NCBI RefSeq assembly: GCF_002803155.1
Contig: NZ_NNBP01000011.1
Coordinates: forward strand, 1-64,000
Direction: 5' to 3'
DNA: 64,000 nucleotides
Source: Streptomyces sp. CB02959
GTDB lineage: Bacteria > Actinomycetota > Actinomycetes > Streptomycetales > Streptomycetaceae
Position numbers and translations under genes: made by a program. Under the pieces are notes generated by a model. The model saw nothing but the letters and a program-made list of their open reading frames with translations, did no database searches and had not been told where the DNA came from. This document shows, piece after piece, positions 42,176 to 51,096 of the stretch (the first letter of the stretch is position 1; each line of letters opens with the position of its first letter).

Positions 42176-42430
42176 ATGGACGAAATGGACGCGGTGACGG
42201 ATGTGCGGGCGGACGCGGTGCGGTGGGAGGTCGCCGTGCTGTCCGGCGGTCCCGCCGACGGGGCGCGGGTGCGGCTGACCGGCCGGCCGAGCGTGCTTCA
42301 GGTGAGCCACCCCTGCCGGATCGAGAACGCCCCGGACGGCATGCAGATCGCGGCGCTGCACATCTACCGCCGCGACCTGAAGGTGAAGAGCGAGCCCCTG
42401 CGGTACGGCTTCGACGGGGTGAGCCCGTGA
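42176..42430 (+). CDS. Small conserved-looking hypothetical protein (possibly DUF5988)
   Basis: The 84-residue frame begins at ATG 42176. WEVAVLSGGPADGARVRLTG is reminiscent of small Streptomyces proteins annotated DUF5988. The assignment is from memory of the GGP-D motif and is not certain. No Cys or membrane segment is present. It diverges from the preceding membrane-protein gene. Confidence 0.6.
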   Translation: MDEMDAVTDVRADAVRWEVAVLSGGPADGARVRLTGRPSVLQVSHPCRIENAPDGMQIAALHIYRRDLKVKSEPLRYGFDGVSP

Positions 42431-42551
42431 GGCGGGCCGGGCCCCGTGGGCGGCTAGGCCCCTGATGGGCAGTCCTTGACGAGCGGTCTTCGATGAGCGG
42501 CCCCTGAAGGGCGGTTGTGCGGTGTGCGGTCCCGGGGCGGCCGGCCCCGCC

Positions 42552-42911
42552 TCAGTGCGCGGGGTTCGGGCCGGCCTCCCGGTCCGCGTGGGCGCCGACG
42601 CCGCCGGGTGCCGCGCCAGTGGTGGTCGTGCCGGTGGTGGTCGTGCCGGTGTGGGTGGTGCTGGTGGCGGCCGCGCCGGGCGCCGCGTGGATCGTGCGCG
42701 GCGTCTCCGCCGGCTCCTGCGGACCGGGCGCGTAGGCGGCGGTGGGCGGTGTGCCGTCGTCCTCCTTCATCGCCTTGGTCTCGCTCTTGAGGATGCGCAG
42801 GGACTTGCCCAGCGCGCGGGCGGTGTCCGGCAGCTTCTTGGAACCGAAGAGGAGAATCACCACGAGCGCCACGATCAGCAGATGCCAGGGTTCCAGTCCA
42901 TTGCGCAGCAT
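42552..42911 (-). CDS. tatA: TatA-family twin-arginine translocase subunit
   Basis: The 119-residue protein has the short N-terminal membrane helix and hinge of TatA (LEPWHLLIVALVVILLFGSKKLP) followed by the amphipathic helix DTARALGKSLRILKSETKAM. The tail is Thr/Gly/Pro-rich with repeated TTTTGT-like units. It forms the pore of the Tat exporter. ATG 42911 is spaced about eight bases from GAAGGG. It stands apart from tatC, so it may be a second TatA/E paralogue. Confidence 0.88.
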   Translation of the reverse strand: MLRNGLEPWHLLIVALVVILLFGSKKLPDTARALGKSLRILKSETKAMKEDDGTPPTAAYAPGPQEPAETPRTIHAAPGAAATSTTHTGTTTTGTTTTGAAPGGVGAHADREAGPNPAH

Positions 42912-43068
42912 CGCTGCCACCCTTCTCTCGTTGTCACCACGGTCGGTCTTCGCGGCCGCGGTCGTGCGGACCGGGCCGGAATTTCACTTGCTACATTGCG
43001 CAACTGTATAACCCTGGGCAGGGGGGATCCGTCTGCCGGCAGGAAAACGCACGGACGAGGGTGTACAC

Positions 43069-44595
43069 GTGACACGCAGCCACGCGGCTCGGGCCGCACA
43101 CGGGGGCGGCCGGGGGGCCGGCGACGGGCTCGGCCGGGGGGCGGGGCGCGGGGTCCGGACGGCCGCCGCGCTGACCCTCTCGGTCCTCGTGCTGCTGGTC
43201 GCCGGATCCGGCTGGCTCTACCTCCAGCTCAACGGGGACATCACCACCTTCGGCGCGGACGGCTTCAGCCGGGACCGGCCCGCCGCCGGCGCCGGCGGCA
43301 GCAACGTCCTGGTCATCGGCTCCGACTCGCGAGCCGGCGGCAACCGCCGGCTCGGCGGCGGGGAGGGCGACGTGGGGCGCTCCGACACCGCGTTCCTGCT
43401 GCACGTCTACGGCGACGGCCGGCACGCGCTCGCGGTCTCCTTCCCCCGCGACGCCCTCGTGGAGATCCCGTCGTGCCGGCTGCCGGACGGCAGCTGGACC
43501 CCGCCGCGGTCCGGCGCGATGTTCAACTCCGCGTTCACCGTGGGCAGCACCGTCAAGGGCAACCCCGCCTGCACCCAGAACACCGTGGAGCAGCTGACCG
43601 GGCTGCGGGTGGACCACACCGTCGTCGTCGACTTCGCCGGCTTCGCCGCGCTGACCACCGCGGTGGGCGGGGTACCCGTCTGCCTGCCCCAGGACGTCTA
43701 CCAGGGCGACCTCAACCCGAACCTGGGGTCGCGCGGCACGCTGGTCTTCGCCCGGGGGCCGCAGACCGTCTCCGGCCAGCGGGCACTGGACTACGTACGG
43801 CTCCGGCACGGCCTCGGGGACGGCTCCGACATCGGCCGGATCAAACGCCAGCAGGCGTTCACCGCGGCGCTGGTCAAGAAGGTCAGGGCCCGGGGCATGA
43901 ACCCGTCCGCGCTGCTCCCGCTGGCCCGGGCGGCCACCGCGGCCCTGACCGTCGACCCCGGGCTGGGCACCGCGGACCGGCTGCTGGCCTTCGCCCTGGC
44001 GATGAAGGACATCGACCTGCACAACACCAAGTTCCTCACCCTGCCCTGGCGTTACCAGGGCGCCCGGGTCGCCGTCGTCCACCCGGACGCCGACGCGCTC
44101 TGGGCCGATCTGCGCGCCGACCGCACCGTGGACGGCCAGGACGCCGGCGGCACCGCCCGCCCCGGCGCGACGGACGACGGCAAGGCCGCCGCGCCCGCCC
44201 CCGCGACGCCGACCGCCGCACCGCCCGGGACCGGCATCGGCGTCGCGGTCTACAACGGGACGACCGTCCCGGGGCTCGCCGCGCACGCCGCCGCCGAGCT
44301 GCGGGCGGCCGGTTTCACCGTCCTCGGTACCGCCACCGCCGCCTCCCAGCAGCACGCCGTCACCGTCGTCGCGTACGGCCCCGGCCGGGACGTCCAGGCG
44401 CGGACGGTGGCCCGGTACTTCCCCGGCGCGGTCCTCCAGCAGGGCGCCGCTCCCGGCGTCGGCGTCACCCTCGGCCGGGACTACGCCGACCGGCCCGCGG
44501 GCGGCGGCGGGGCCCCGGCCGCGCCGCCGGAGCGCGGGGGCGGTGCCGCGCGCTCCGCCGACGACGACCCCTGTTCCGATCTCTCGTACGGTTAG
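43069..44595 (+). CDS. LytR-CpsA-Psr (LCP) family cell-wall ligase with LytR_C domain
   Basis: The 508-residue protein has one N-terminal transmembrane helix (about 30-52), an extracellular LCP domain (about 75-260) with GSDSRAGG, SFPRDALVEIP and RHGLGDGSDIGRIKRQQ including the catalytic Arg/Asp residues, and a C-terminal LytR_C domain (about 380-475). Such enzymes transfer glycopolymers from lipid carriers to peptidoglycan. GAGGG precedes GTG 43069. It diverges from tatA. Confidence 0.9.
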   Translation: MTRSHAARAAHGGGRGAGDGLGRGAGRGVRTAAALTLSVLVLLVAGSGWLYLQLNGDITTFGADGFSRDRPAAGAGGSNVLVIGSDSRAGGNRRLGGGEGDVGRSDTAFLLHVYGDGRHALAVSFPRDALVEIPSCRLPDGSWTPPRSGAMFNSAFTVGSTVKGNPACTQNTVEQLTGLRVDHTVVVDFAGFAALTTAVGGVPVCLPQDVYQGDLNPNLGSRGTLVFARGPQTVSGQRALDYVRLRHGLGDGSDIGRIKRQQAFTAALVKKVRARGMNPSALLPLARAATAALTVDPGLGTADRLLAFALAMKDIDLHNTKFLTLPWRYQGARVAVVHPDADALWADLRADRTVDGQDAGGTARPGATDDGKAAAPAPATPTAAPPGTGIGVAVYNGTTVPGLAAHAAAELRAAGFTVLGTATAASQQHAVTVVAYGPGRDVQARTVARYFPGAVLQQGAAPGVGVTLGRDYADRPAGGGGAPAAPPERGGGAARSADDDPCSDLSYG

Positions 44596-44689
44596 CCGGA
44601 GCGCACCTCGCGGCGGTCACCGGCACCGGTACGTCACTTGTCGCCCATGTCCCCTATGTCGCCATGACGTTGAGGAGAAGATCAGCCCC

Positions 44690-46075
44690 ATGACAGCCCT
44701 TCGCCGGCCCACGCCCGGCGTTCTGCCCAGAGCCCTGCCCAGGGTTCTCACCGGTTTCCTGCTGGCGGCCCTGCTGCTGCTCGCCGGGGCGGCCTTCCTG
44801 CCGCAGCCGGCCCACGCGGCCGGCACCGGCCTGGACGCCGTGGCCGAGGCCCTCAAGAAGAGCCCGGTCTACGTCGATCCGCGCGTCCGCGACCAGCTCC
44901 CGGACGCCGACCGCAACGCGCTCGCGCAGAAGATACGGGACGCCGACAAGCCGGTCTTCGTCGCCGTCCTGCCGGACGCCCCGGAGTTCCCCCCGGCGAC
45001 CCTGCTGCAGGACCTGCGCACCAAGGTCGGCATCACCGGCGTCTACGCCATCCACCGCGGTGCCAACGGCTTCAACGCCGGCGCCGACCCGCAGGTGCTC
45101 TCCCACAACGCAGCCCACAACCTCACCGGCGCCGTGCGGCGGTCCCACCAGCACGACGCCAAGGGCATGGTCACCGACTTCGCCCAGCAGGCCGTCGCAC
45201 AGGCCCGCGGCAAGGCACCGTCCTCCTGGAACGAGGGCGACGGGGCCGGCGGCTCCGCCACCGGGCTGCTCATCGGCGGCGCCGTGGTGGTGGCCGGCGG
45301 CGTCGGCGGCTACGCCCTCTTCCGCCGGGCCAAGAAGCAGCGCGAGGAGCGGGAACGCGCCGAACTGGAAGCGCTGCGGGTCGTCGTCGACGAGGACATC
45401 ACCGCCTTCGGCGAGGAACTGGACCGCCTCGACTTCAACCCGTCCGAGCCCGGCGCCACCGACGCCATGCGCACCGACTACACCAGCGCCCTGGACGCCT
45501 ACGACCTCGCCAAGTCCAAGATGGCCGAGGCCCGCCGCCCCGAGGACGTCCGCCCGGTGACCGTGGCCCTGGAGGACGGCCGGTTCGCGCTGGCCACCCT
45601 GGCCGCCCGCCGGACCGGCGCCCCGCTGCCCGAGCGCCGGCTGCCCTGCTTCTTCGACCCGCGGCACGGCCCCTCCACCACCGACGCCCAGTGGGCCCCG
45701 CCCGGCGGCGCCCCCCGCCCGGTCCCGGCCTGCGCCGCCGACGCGACCCGGCTGGCCGACGGCCTGGAGCCGATGGCCCGCACCGTCCAGACCCCGGGCG
45801 GCCCGCAGCCCTACTGGGACGCCGGACCGGCCTACTCCCCGTGGGCCGGCGGCTACTTCGGCGGCGGCAGTGTGCTCACCGCCATGGTGGCCGGCACCCT
45901 GCTCGGCTCGGTGCTCAGCGCCCCGAGCGCCTACGCCGACTCCGGGTCGTTCCTCGACGGTCCCGAGGGCGGCAGCCAGTCCGGCGCCGACTTCAACCCC
46001 GCGGACTTCGCGGGCGGCTTCGGCGACGGCGGCGGCTTCGACGGCGGAGGGTTCGACGGCGGCGGCGACTGGTGA
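44690..46075 (+). CDS. Secreted/membrane protein with TPM-like domain and Gly-rich tail
   Basis: The 461-residue protein has a signal peptide ending near PQPAHA (about residue 43), an extracytoplasmic domain (about 48-170) resembling TPM/YgcG-type domains (VYVDPRVRDQLPDADRNALA), a transmembrane helix at about 190-212, and a long cytoplasmic helical region rich in charged residues. A hydrophobic segment (SVLTAMVAGTLLGSVLSAP) and a Gly/Asp/Phe-rich tail (GFGDGGGFDGGGFDGGGDW) end the protein. AGGAGAAG precedes ATG 44690. Function unknown. It may share a promoter region with the LCP gene 94 bases upstream. Confidence 0.8.
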   Translation: MTALRRPTPGVLPRALPRVLTGFLLAALLLLAGAAFLPQPAHAAGTGLDAVAEALKKSPVYVDPRVRDQLPDADRNALAQKIRDADKPVFVAVLPDAPEFPPATLLQDLRTKVGITGVYAIHRGANGFNAGADPQVLSHNAAHNLTGAVRRSHQHDAKGMVTDFAQQAVAQARGKAPSSWNEGDGAGGSATGLLIGGAVVVAGGVGGYALFRRAKKQREERERAELEALRVVVDEDITAFGEELDRLDFNPSEPGATDAMRTDYTSALDAYDLAKSKMAEARRPEDVRPVTVALEDGRFALATLAARRTGAPLPERRLPCFFDPRHGPSTTDAQWAPPGGAPRPVPACAADATRLADGLEPMARTVQTPGGPQPYWDAGPAYSPWAGGYFGGGSVLTAMVAGTLLGSVLSAPSAYADSGSFLDGPEGGSQSGADFNPADFAGGFGDGGGFDGGGFDGGGDW

Positions 46076-46109
46076 GCGGCCCGACCCGATAGCGCTTCGG
46101 CACCCACGA

Positions 46110-46153
46110 GGGCGTGTCCCGCGGATCAGCTCGACGATCCGCCGGGCACGCCC
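46110..46153. terminator. Long hairpin between convergent genes
   Basis: Bases 46110-46127 pair with 46136-46153 (18-base arms, 16 matches) around an eight-base loop. The stem overlaps the final codons of the P-type ATPase gene and lies 35 bases beyond the stop of the plus-strand gene. Confidence 0.7.
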
Positions 46154-48837
46154 GCGTCGCTCTCCCGGTGCGCGTACCGCATCCGTGCGAACGCCAGCGC
46201 CGCCCCGTAGAGCGTCAGCACCACCGAGAGCAGCAGGTAGTACAGCGGCGGCGGGGCCGACATGGCCAGCACCGGCGCCAGCGGTGACACCGGCAGCAGC
46301 AGACCGACCACCGCGAGCGCGGTCACCGCCAGGTGGACCGGGCCCACCGTCCGCCGCTCCGCGGCCCGCCGCCCGGTGCGCAGCAGCAGCATCACCATCC
46401 CCTGGGTGAGCAGGTTCTCGGTGAACCACCCGGCGTGGAACATCGTCGGGCTGTCCGTCCCGGCCGTGACCTTCGCGGCGAACGCCAGCACCCCGAAGGT
46501 CGCCAGGTCCGCCGTGGCGTTTATCAGGCCGAACACGGTGATGAAACGGAGGAACACCCGCGGCCGCAGCACCGCCGGCCGCCGCGCCGCACCCACCGCC
46601 GGCTGGTCGAAGGCGAGCGAGAGCTGCGCCGCGTCGAAGCACAGGTTCTGCACCAGGACCTGCGCCGGGAGCATCGGCAGGAACGGCAGCAGCAGCCCCG
46701 CCGCCAGCATCGCGATCACGTTGCCGAGGTTGGACGACAGGGTGATCCGCAGGTAGGCCGCGATGTTGCCGCTGGCGTGCCGACCGGCGGTGATCGCCCG
46801 GTCGATCGCGGTCAGGTCCTTCTCGGCCAGCACCACATCGGCGCCCTCCCGCGCCACCGGCACCGCCCCGCGGGGGCAGATCCCGACGTCGGCCGCGTGC
46901 AGCGCCGGCAGGTCGTTGACCCCGTCGCCGAGGAACCCGGTGGTGTGCCCGTCCGCCCGCAGCGCCGTCACGATCCGCGCCTTGTCCTGCGCCGTGCACC
47001 GCGCCACGACCGTGGCCCGCCCGACGGCCTCCGCCAGCGCCGGCCCCGCCAGCCCGGCGAGCCGGTCGGCGGTGAGCACCTCGCCCGGCTCCAGCCCCAG
47101 GTCCCGGCAGGCCCGGGCCGCGGTCCCGGGATGATCGCCGGTGAGCACCTTCACCGCCACCCCGCGCTCGGCCAGCACCCGCAGGGCGTCCGCCGCCGAC
47201 GGCGCCAGCGCGTCGCTCAGCGCCACGAAGCCGACGAAGGTCAGCCCCCGCACGTCCCCGTCGGTGTACCCGCCGAGCCGGGGCCGGCGGTCGCCGCGGG
47301 CCACCGCCAGCAGCCGCAGGCCGCCGGCCGCCTCCTCGGCGGCGCGGCGCAGCAGCCGTTCCCTGGCCGCCTCGTCCAGCTCGGTCTCCGCCCCGCCGGT
47401 CCGCACCCGCCCGCACCGGGCCAGTACGTCCTCCACCGCGCCCTTGACGACCAGGGTGTGGGTGCCGTGCTGCCCCGGGCGGCGGATCACCGCCGTGGAC
47501 ATCCGCACCATCGGGTCGAACGGCAGCGCCGCGATCCCGTCGTACTCCAGCGGATCCGCGCCGTGCTCCTCCGCGGCCGCCAGCACCGCCTCGTCCAGCG
47601 CGTCCGGCACCGGCAGCTCGGCCAGCTCGATCGTCCAGAAGCTGTTCACCGCGGCCCAGTGCAGGACCTCCGGATCGGGCGCGCCGTCCGGCCCGGCGGA
47701 CCGCATCACGACCGGCCGGTCCTGGGTGAGGGTGCCCGTCTTGTCCAGGCACAGCACGTCGATCGCGCCGAGGTCGTGCAGCGCGGGCAGCCGCTTGACG
47801 ATCACCCCGCTGGTCCGGGCCAGCAGGGCGGCCCCCCGGGCCAGCGCGGTGGTCACGATCACCGGCAGCATCTCCGGCGTCAGCCCCACCGCCACGGCCA
47901 CCGCGAACGGCAGCGTCTCCAGCCCCCGTCCGCGCAGCGCGGCATTGGCCATCAGCACCAGCGGCGGGGTCAGCAGCATGAAGCGGATCAGGGTCCAGGC
48001 GATGCCGTGCACCGACCGGTCGAAGGCGGTCTCGCCGCGCCGCCGGGCCCGCTCGCGGTACGCGGCGGCGAACCGGGTGTCCGCGCCCGTCGCCACCACC
48101 AGGGCGGTGCCGCTGCCGGTCGCCACGCTGCTCCCCTGGAAGCACATGTGCGGCGGCTCGGACCCGTCCCGGTCCGTGCCGGGCGGGGCGTCCAGGGCCT
48201 GCTTCGGCACCGGCGCCGACTCCCCGGTCAACGCCGCCTGATGGACCGTCAGCCCGCTGGCGCGCAGCAGCCGGACGTCCGCCGGCACCAGATCGCCGGG
48301 GCCCAGCCGCACCACGTCGCCGACCACCAACTGGTCGACGGGCACCTCCCGCAGCTGCGGCGCCGCGTCCTCGCGCGGCCGGCGCTGCACCGCCGAAGTG
48401 GTGGCGACCAGCTCCTGCAGCGCCGCCATCGCCCGGCCCGCCTGGTGCTCTCCGCCGGACCGCAGCGCGCAGCTGACCACCACCAGCGTCATGATCACGC
48501 AGGCCGTGCCCCAGGACGCGACGGCCGCCGAGACCAGCCCCAGACACAGCAGCACCGTGGTGAACGGATCCCGCAGCGCGCCCAGGAAACGCCGCGGCCA
48601 GGTCACCGGCCGCCACGAGGGCACGGTGTTCTCCCCGAACCGCGCCAGCCGCTCCTCGGCCTGCGCGTCGGTCAGCCCGCGCGGCCCGCTGTCCAGCCGC
48701 CGCATCAGCTGCAGCGCCGTCAGCGCCGCCGGCTCCACCGCCCCGGCCGTGCCCGGCGGCTCCGCCGCACCCGCGCGCACCGCATCCGCGTCCGGGGGCA
48801 CCGGGCCGGCCCCGGGCGCCGCGGTGATCTCAGGCAC
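46126..48837 (-). CDS. Mg2+-type P-type ATPase (MgtA/MgtB-like)
   Basis: The 903-residue pump has a cation-ATPase N-domain, the actuator TGES motif at 204-207, membrane segment GLTPEMLP (318-325) as in Mg2+ transporters, phosphorylation site Asp365 in LCLDKTGTLTQD, ATP-binding VVKGAVEDVL, and hinge GDGVNDLPAL. At least eight transmembrane helices are apparent. It should import Mg2+ or a similar ion at the plasma membrane. It starts at GTG 48837, overlapping the arsR-like gene by eight bases. This coupling to a repressor suggests metal-responsive control. Confidence 0.88.
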   Translation of the reverse strand: MPEITAAPGAGPVPPDADAVRAGAAEPPGTAGAVEPAALTALQLMRRLDSGPRGLTDAQAEERLARFGENTVPSWRPVTWPRRFLGALRDPFTTVLLCLGLVSAAVASWGTACVIMTLVVVSCALRSGGEHQAGRAMAALQELVATTSAVQRRPREDAAPQLREVPVDQLVVGDVVRLGPGDLVPADVRLLRASGLTVHQAALTGESAPVPKQALDAPPGTDRDGSEPPHMCFQGSSVATGSGTALVVATGADTRFAAAYRERARRRGETAFDRSVHGIAWTLIRFMLLTPPLVLMANAALRGRGLETLPFAVAVAVGLTPEMLPVIVTTALARGAALLARTSGVIVKRLPALHDLGAIDVLCLDKTGTLTQDRPVVMRSAGPDGAPDPEVLHWAAVNSFWTIELAELPVPDALDEAVLAAAEEHGADPLEYDGIAALPFDPMVRMSTAVIRRPGQHGTHTLVVKGAVEDVLARCGRVRTGGAETELDEAARERLLRRAAEEAAGGLRLLAVARGDRRPRLGGYTDGDVRGLTFVGFVALSDALAPSAADALRVLAERGVAVKVLTGDHPGTAARACRDLGLEPGEVLTADRLAGLAGPALAEAVGRATVVARCTAQDKARIVTALRADGHTTGFLGDGVNDLPALHAADVGICPRGAVPVAREGADVVLAEKDLTAIDRAITAGRHASGNIAAYLRITLSSNLGNVIAMLAAGLLLPFLPMLPAQVLVQNLCFDAAQLSLAFDQPAVGAARRPAVLRPRVFLRFITVFGLINATADLATFGVLAFAAKVTAGTDSPTMFHAGWFTENLLTQGMVMLLLRTGRRAAERRTVGPVHLAVTALAVVGLLLPVSPLAPVLAMSAPPPLYYLLLSVVLTLYGAALAFARMRYAHRESDAGVPGGSSS

Positions 48838-49192
48838 CGAGGTGGCGCAGGCGGGCCGGTGACGCGCCCTTGTTGCGGGCGGCGAGTTGGACGACGAGGG
48901 TCCGGGTCACGGCGACTGTTTGGGGGTCGTCGACGAAGTAGACGACGCGTCGGCCTTCGCGGCGGGAGCGGACCAGGCCGGCCAGTTTGAGCTTGGAGAG
49001 GTGCTGGCTGATCGCGGGCAGTGCGCCGCCGACGCGTTCGGCGAGTCCGCTGACGTCGCTCTCGCCTTGGGCCAGTGCCCAGACGATGTGCAGTCGTGGG
49101 GGAGAGGCCAGCAGTCCGAACACCGCGGCCGCCTCGGCCAGTACCTCGGCGGACGGATCGGCCGGCGCTGTCTTCCCCTCGATGCTCCTCAC
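48830..49192 (-). CDS. ArsR-family transcriptional regulator
   Basis: The 120-residue winged-helix protein contains LASPPRLHIVWALAQGESDVSGLAERVGG, then LPAISQHLSKLKLAGLVRSRREGRRVVYFV, the standard ArsR fold. The metal-binding CxC of ArsR/SmtB alpha3 is absent (GESDVSGL), and no Cys is visible at all, so any metal would bind at His/Asp sites elsewhere. The start is GTG 49192 or 49195. It overlaps the P-type ATPase start, so it probably autoregulates a two-gene operon. No clear palindrome was found upstream. Confidence 0.88.
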   Translation of the reverse strand: MRSIEGKTAPADPSAEVLAEAAAVFGLLASPPRLHIVWALAQGESDVSGLAERVGGALPAISQHLSKLKLAGLVRSRREGRRVVYFVDDPQTVAVTRTLVVQLAARNKGASPARLRHLGA

Positions 49193-49389
49193 CACTGCCG
49201 CACTCCGTCCCTTTGGGAGCCCCTTGCCCCGGAGCGCCCAGTGTAGGCGGCGCGCCGGATCCGCCGGGAGGCCGAAGCCCGGTGCCGAACAGGCGCATGC
49301 GGGGTGCCGGTCCGGCCCGCGACCCGCATTATGGCGCCAGTACCCGACCGGCCCCCACGGGCGCCCACCCCACCCCGCGAGGTCTGCCC

Positions 49390-50928
49390 ATGGAAGAGAG
49401 CCGGTCCGTCCCGGACGACCGGACGGTGCGGACGGCACCGGCACCCGCCGCCCGCCCGCCCGCCGCGCCGCGCTCCCCGGCCCGCGCGCTGCCCTGGCTG
49501 GCCCTCACCGGCGCGGTGTTCACCCTCCTCCAACTCGTCCTGGTGGTCCCCGGCACCGGCCTGGGCTGGGACGAGACGGTCTACGTCAGCCAGGTCGCCC
49601 GGGACGTACCGGCCGCCTTCTTCAGCGCCCCCCGGGCCCGCGGCATCACCTACCTCATCGCCCCGGTCACCGCCCTGACCTCCTCCACCACCGCCCTACG
49701 GCTCACCCTCGCCGTCCTGGCCGGCGTCGGCCTCTGGGCCGCACTGCGGGTCTGGCGGCCGCTGCTGCCCACCCGGGTGCTGGCCCTGGGCGGCGCGCTC
49801 TTCGCCACCCTCTGGATCACCCTCTACTACGGCCCCCAGGCCATGCCCAACCTCTGGACCGCCTACGGGGTGCTCGCCGCCACCGGCTTCTTCCTCCGCG
49901 CCGTACAGGACCGCACCGACCGCCGGGCGCTCGTCGGGCTCCCGGTGGCCGTCGCGGTGGTCGCGCTGATGCGCCCGCCGGACGCCGGCTGGCTGGTGCT
50001 GGTACCGGCCGCGGCGGCCCTCGCGGTGCCCCGGTGGCGGCGCCCCGCACTGGTCCTGCTGATGGCCGGCGGGCTGCTGCTGGGCGCCGCGGACTGGGTC
50101 GTCGAGGCGTACACCCGCTACGGGGGCCTGCTCGCCCGGCTGGACCGCGCCGCCGAGATCCAGGGCGGCATCGGCTGGCACCTGGCCGTCGACGACCAGA
50201 TCCGCAGCCTGGACGGACGGGGGCTGTGCCGGCCCTGCGACGTGCCGTGGACCCACCCCGTCACCGCCGTGTGGTTCTTCGCGCTGCCGCTCCTCACCGC
50301 CCTCGGCGTGCGGGCCGCGGTCCGGGCCCGGCGCCCGGCCACCGCCCTGCTGCCCGCCGCCGTCGCGCTGGCGACCGCGGTCCCGTACCTCTTCCTCATC
50401 GACTACGCCGCCCCCCGCTTCCTGCTGCCCGCCTACGCGCTGCTGGCCCTCCCCGTGGCCGACGGCCTGTGGCGGCTGGCCGCTCCCGGGGGCCGGTTCC
50501 GGCCGCGCGCCACCGCCCTCCTCGCGGCGGCGCTCGCCGCCCACCTGGCCGTCCAGCTCGCCGTGCTGACCGGCAACACCGCCCGCAACCGCCACATGCG
50601 GCAGGACTTCACGGCGGCCGCCGGCGCCCTGCACGCCATGGGGGTGCGGCCGCCCTGCGTCCTGTCCGGCGACCACGCCGTCCAGCTCGCCTACTACGCC
50701 GGCTGCGCCTCCCGGCAGACCGCCGGCCCGGACGCCGGCACCACCTGGCGGGAGCTGACCGCCGAGGCCGCCCACCGGCCCGTGGCGCTGCTCGTCCCGC
50801 CGTCCGCCGCCCCGCCCGCCGCGGCCCGCGGCTGGCGGCCCGTGACGCTGGCCGACACCGGCAGCTTCCGCGGCTACCGCGCCTACCTCCCGCCCGCCCC
50901 GCGGACCCCCGCGCCGACCACCCGGTGA
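49390..50928 (+). CDS. Polytopic glycosyltransferase-like membrane protein
   Basis: The 512-residue protein has about ten transmembrane helices. The first lumenal loop has the acidic motif GLGWDETVYVSQVARDVP, as in GT-C glycosyltransferases, where it holds the catalytic Asp or Glu. The arrangement resembles actinobacterial polyprenyl-phosphate-sugar transferases of the ArnT/PMT group. GAGG precedes ATG 49390. The C-terminal portion outside the membrane (HAMGVRPPCVLSGDHAVQLAYYAGC) is conserved-looking. Donor and acceptor are unknown. Confidence 0.75.
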   Translation: MEESRSVPDDRTVRTAPAPAARPPAAPRSPARALPWLALTGAVFTLLQLVLVVPGTGLGWDETVYVSQVARDVPAAFFSAPRARGITYLIAPVTALTSSTTALRLTLAVLAGVGLWAALRVWRPLLPTRVLALGGALFATLWITLYYGPQAMPNLWTAYGVLAATGFFLRAVQDRTDRRALVGLPVAVAVVALMRPPDAGWLVLVPAAAALAVPRWRRPALVLLMAGGLLLGAADWVVEAYTRYGGLLARLDRAAEIQGGIGWHLAVDDQIRSLDGRGLCRPCDVPWTHPVTAVWFFALPLLTALGVRAAVRARRPATALLPAAVALATAVPYLFLIDYAAPRFLLPAYALLALPVADGLWRLAAPGGRFRPRATALLAAALAAHLAVQLAVLTGNTARNRHMRQDFTAAAGALHAMGVRPPCVLSGDHAVQLAYYAGCASRQTAGPDAGTTWRELTAEAAHRPVALLVPPSAAPPAAARGWRPVTLADTGSFRGYRAYLPPAPRTPAPTTR

Positions 50929-51096
50929 CGCCCCGGCGTACGCCCCGCGTACGGTCGTGCACCCAGAATTCATCCGCTCTCCGCCCGCAGGTACGGACCG
51001 GTGGCTTCCGCACCGTGTTTGATCGAAGGTGCGGGGGAGTGCCCCCACCACCCCACCGCGCCAGCCCCTCGCACCAGCAGTCCCGGAAGTGGGCCC

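Noticed and set aside
44654..48616. A 1320-residue open frame on the minus strand
   Set aside because: It is an alternate-frame shadow of the P-type ATPase and of a plus-strand gene, Arg/Gly/Ala-rich with no domain. High GC keeps many frames open.
48830..49192. Arsenic-responsive ArsR
   Set aside because: It lacks the CxC metal site and the neighbour is an Mg2+-type ATPase.
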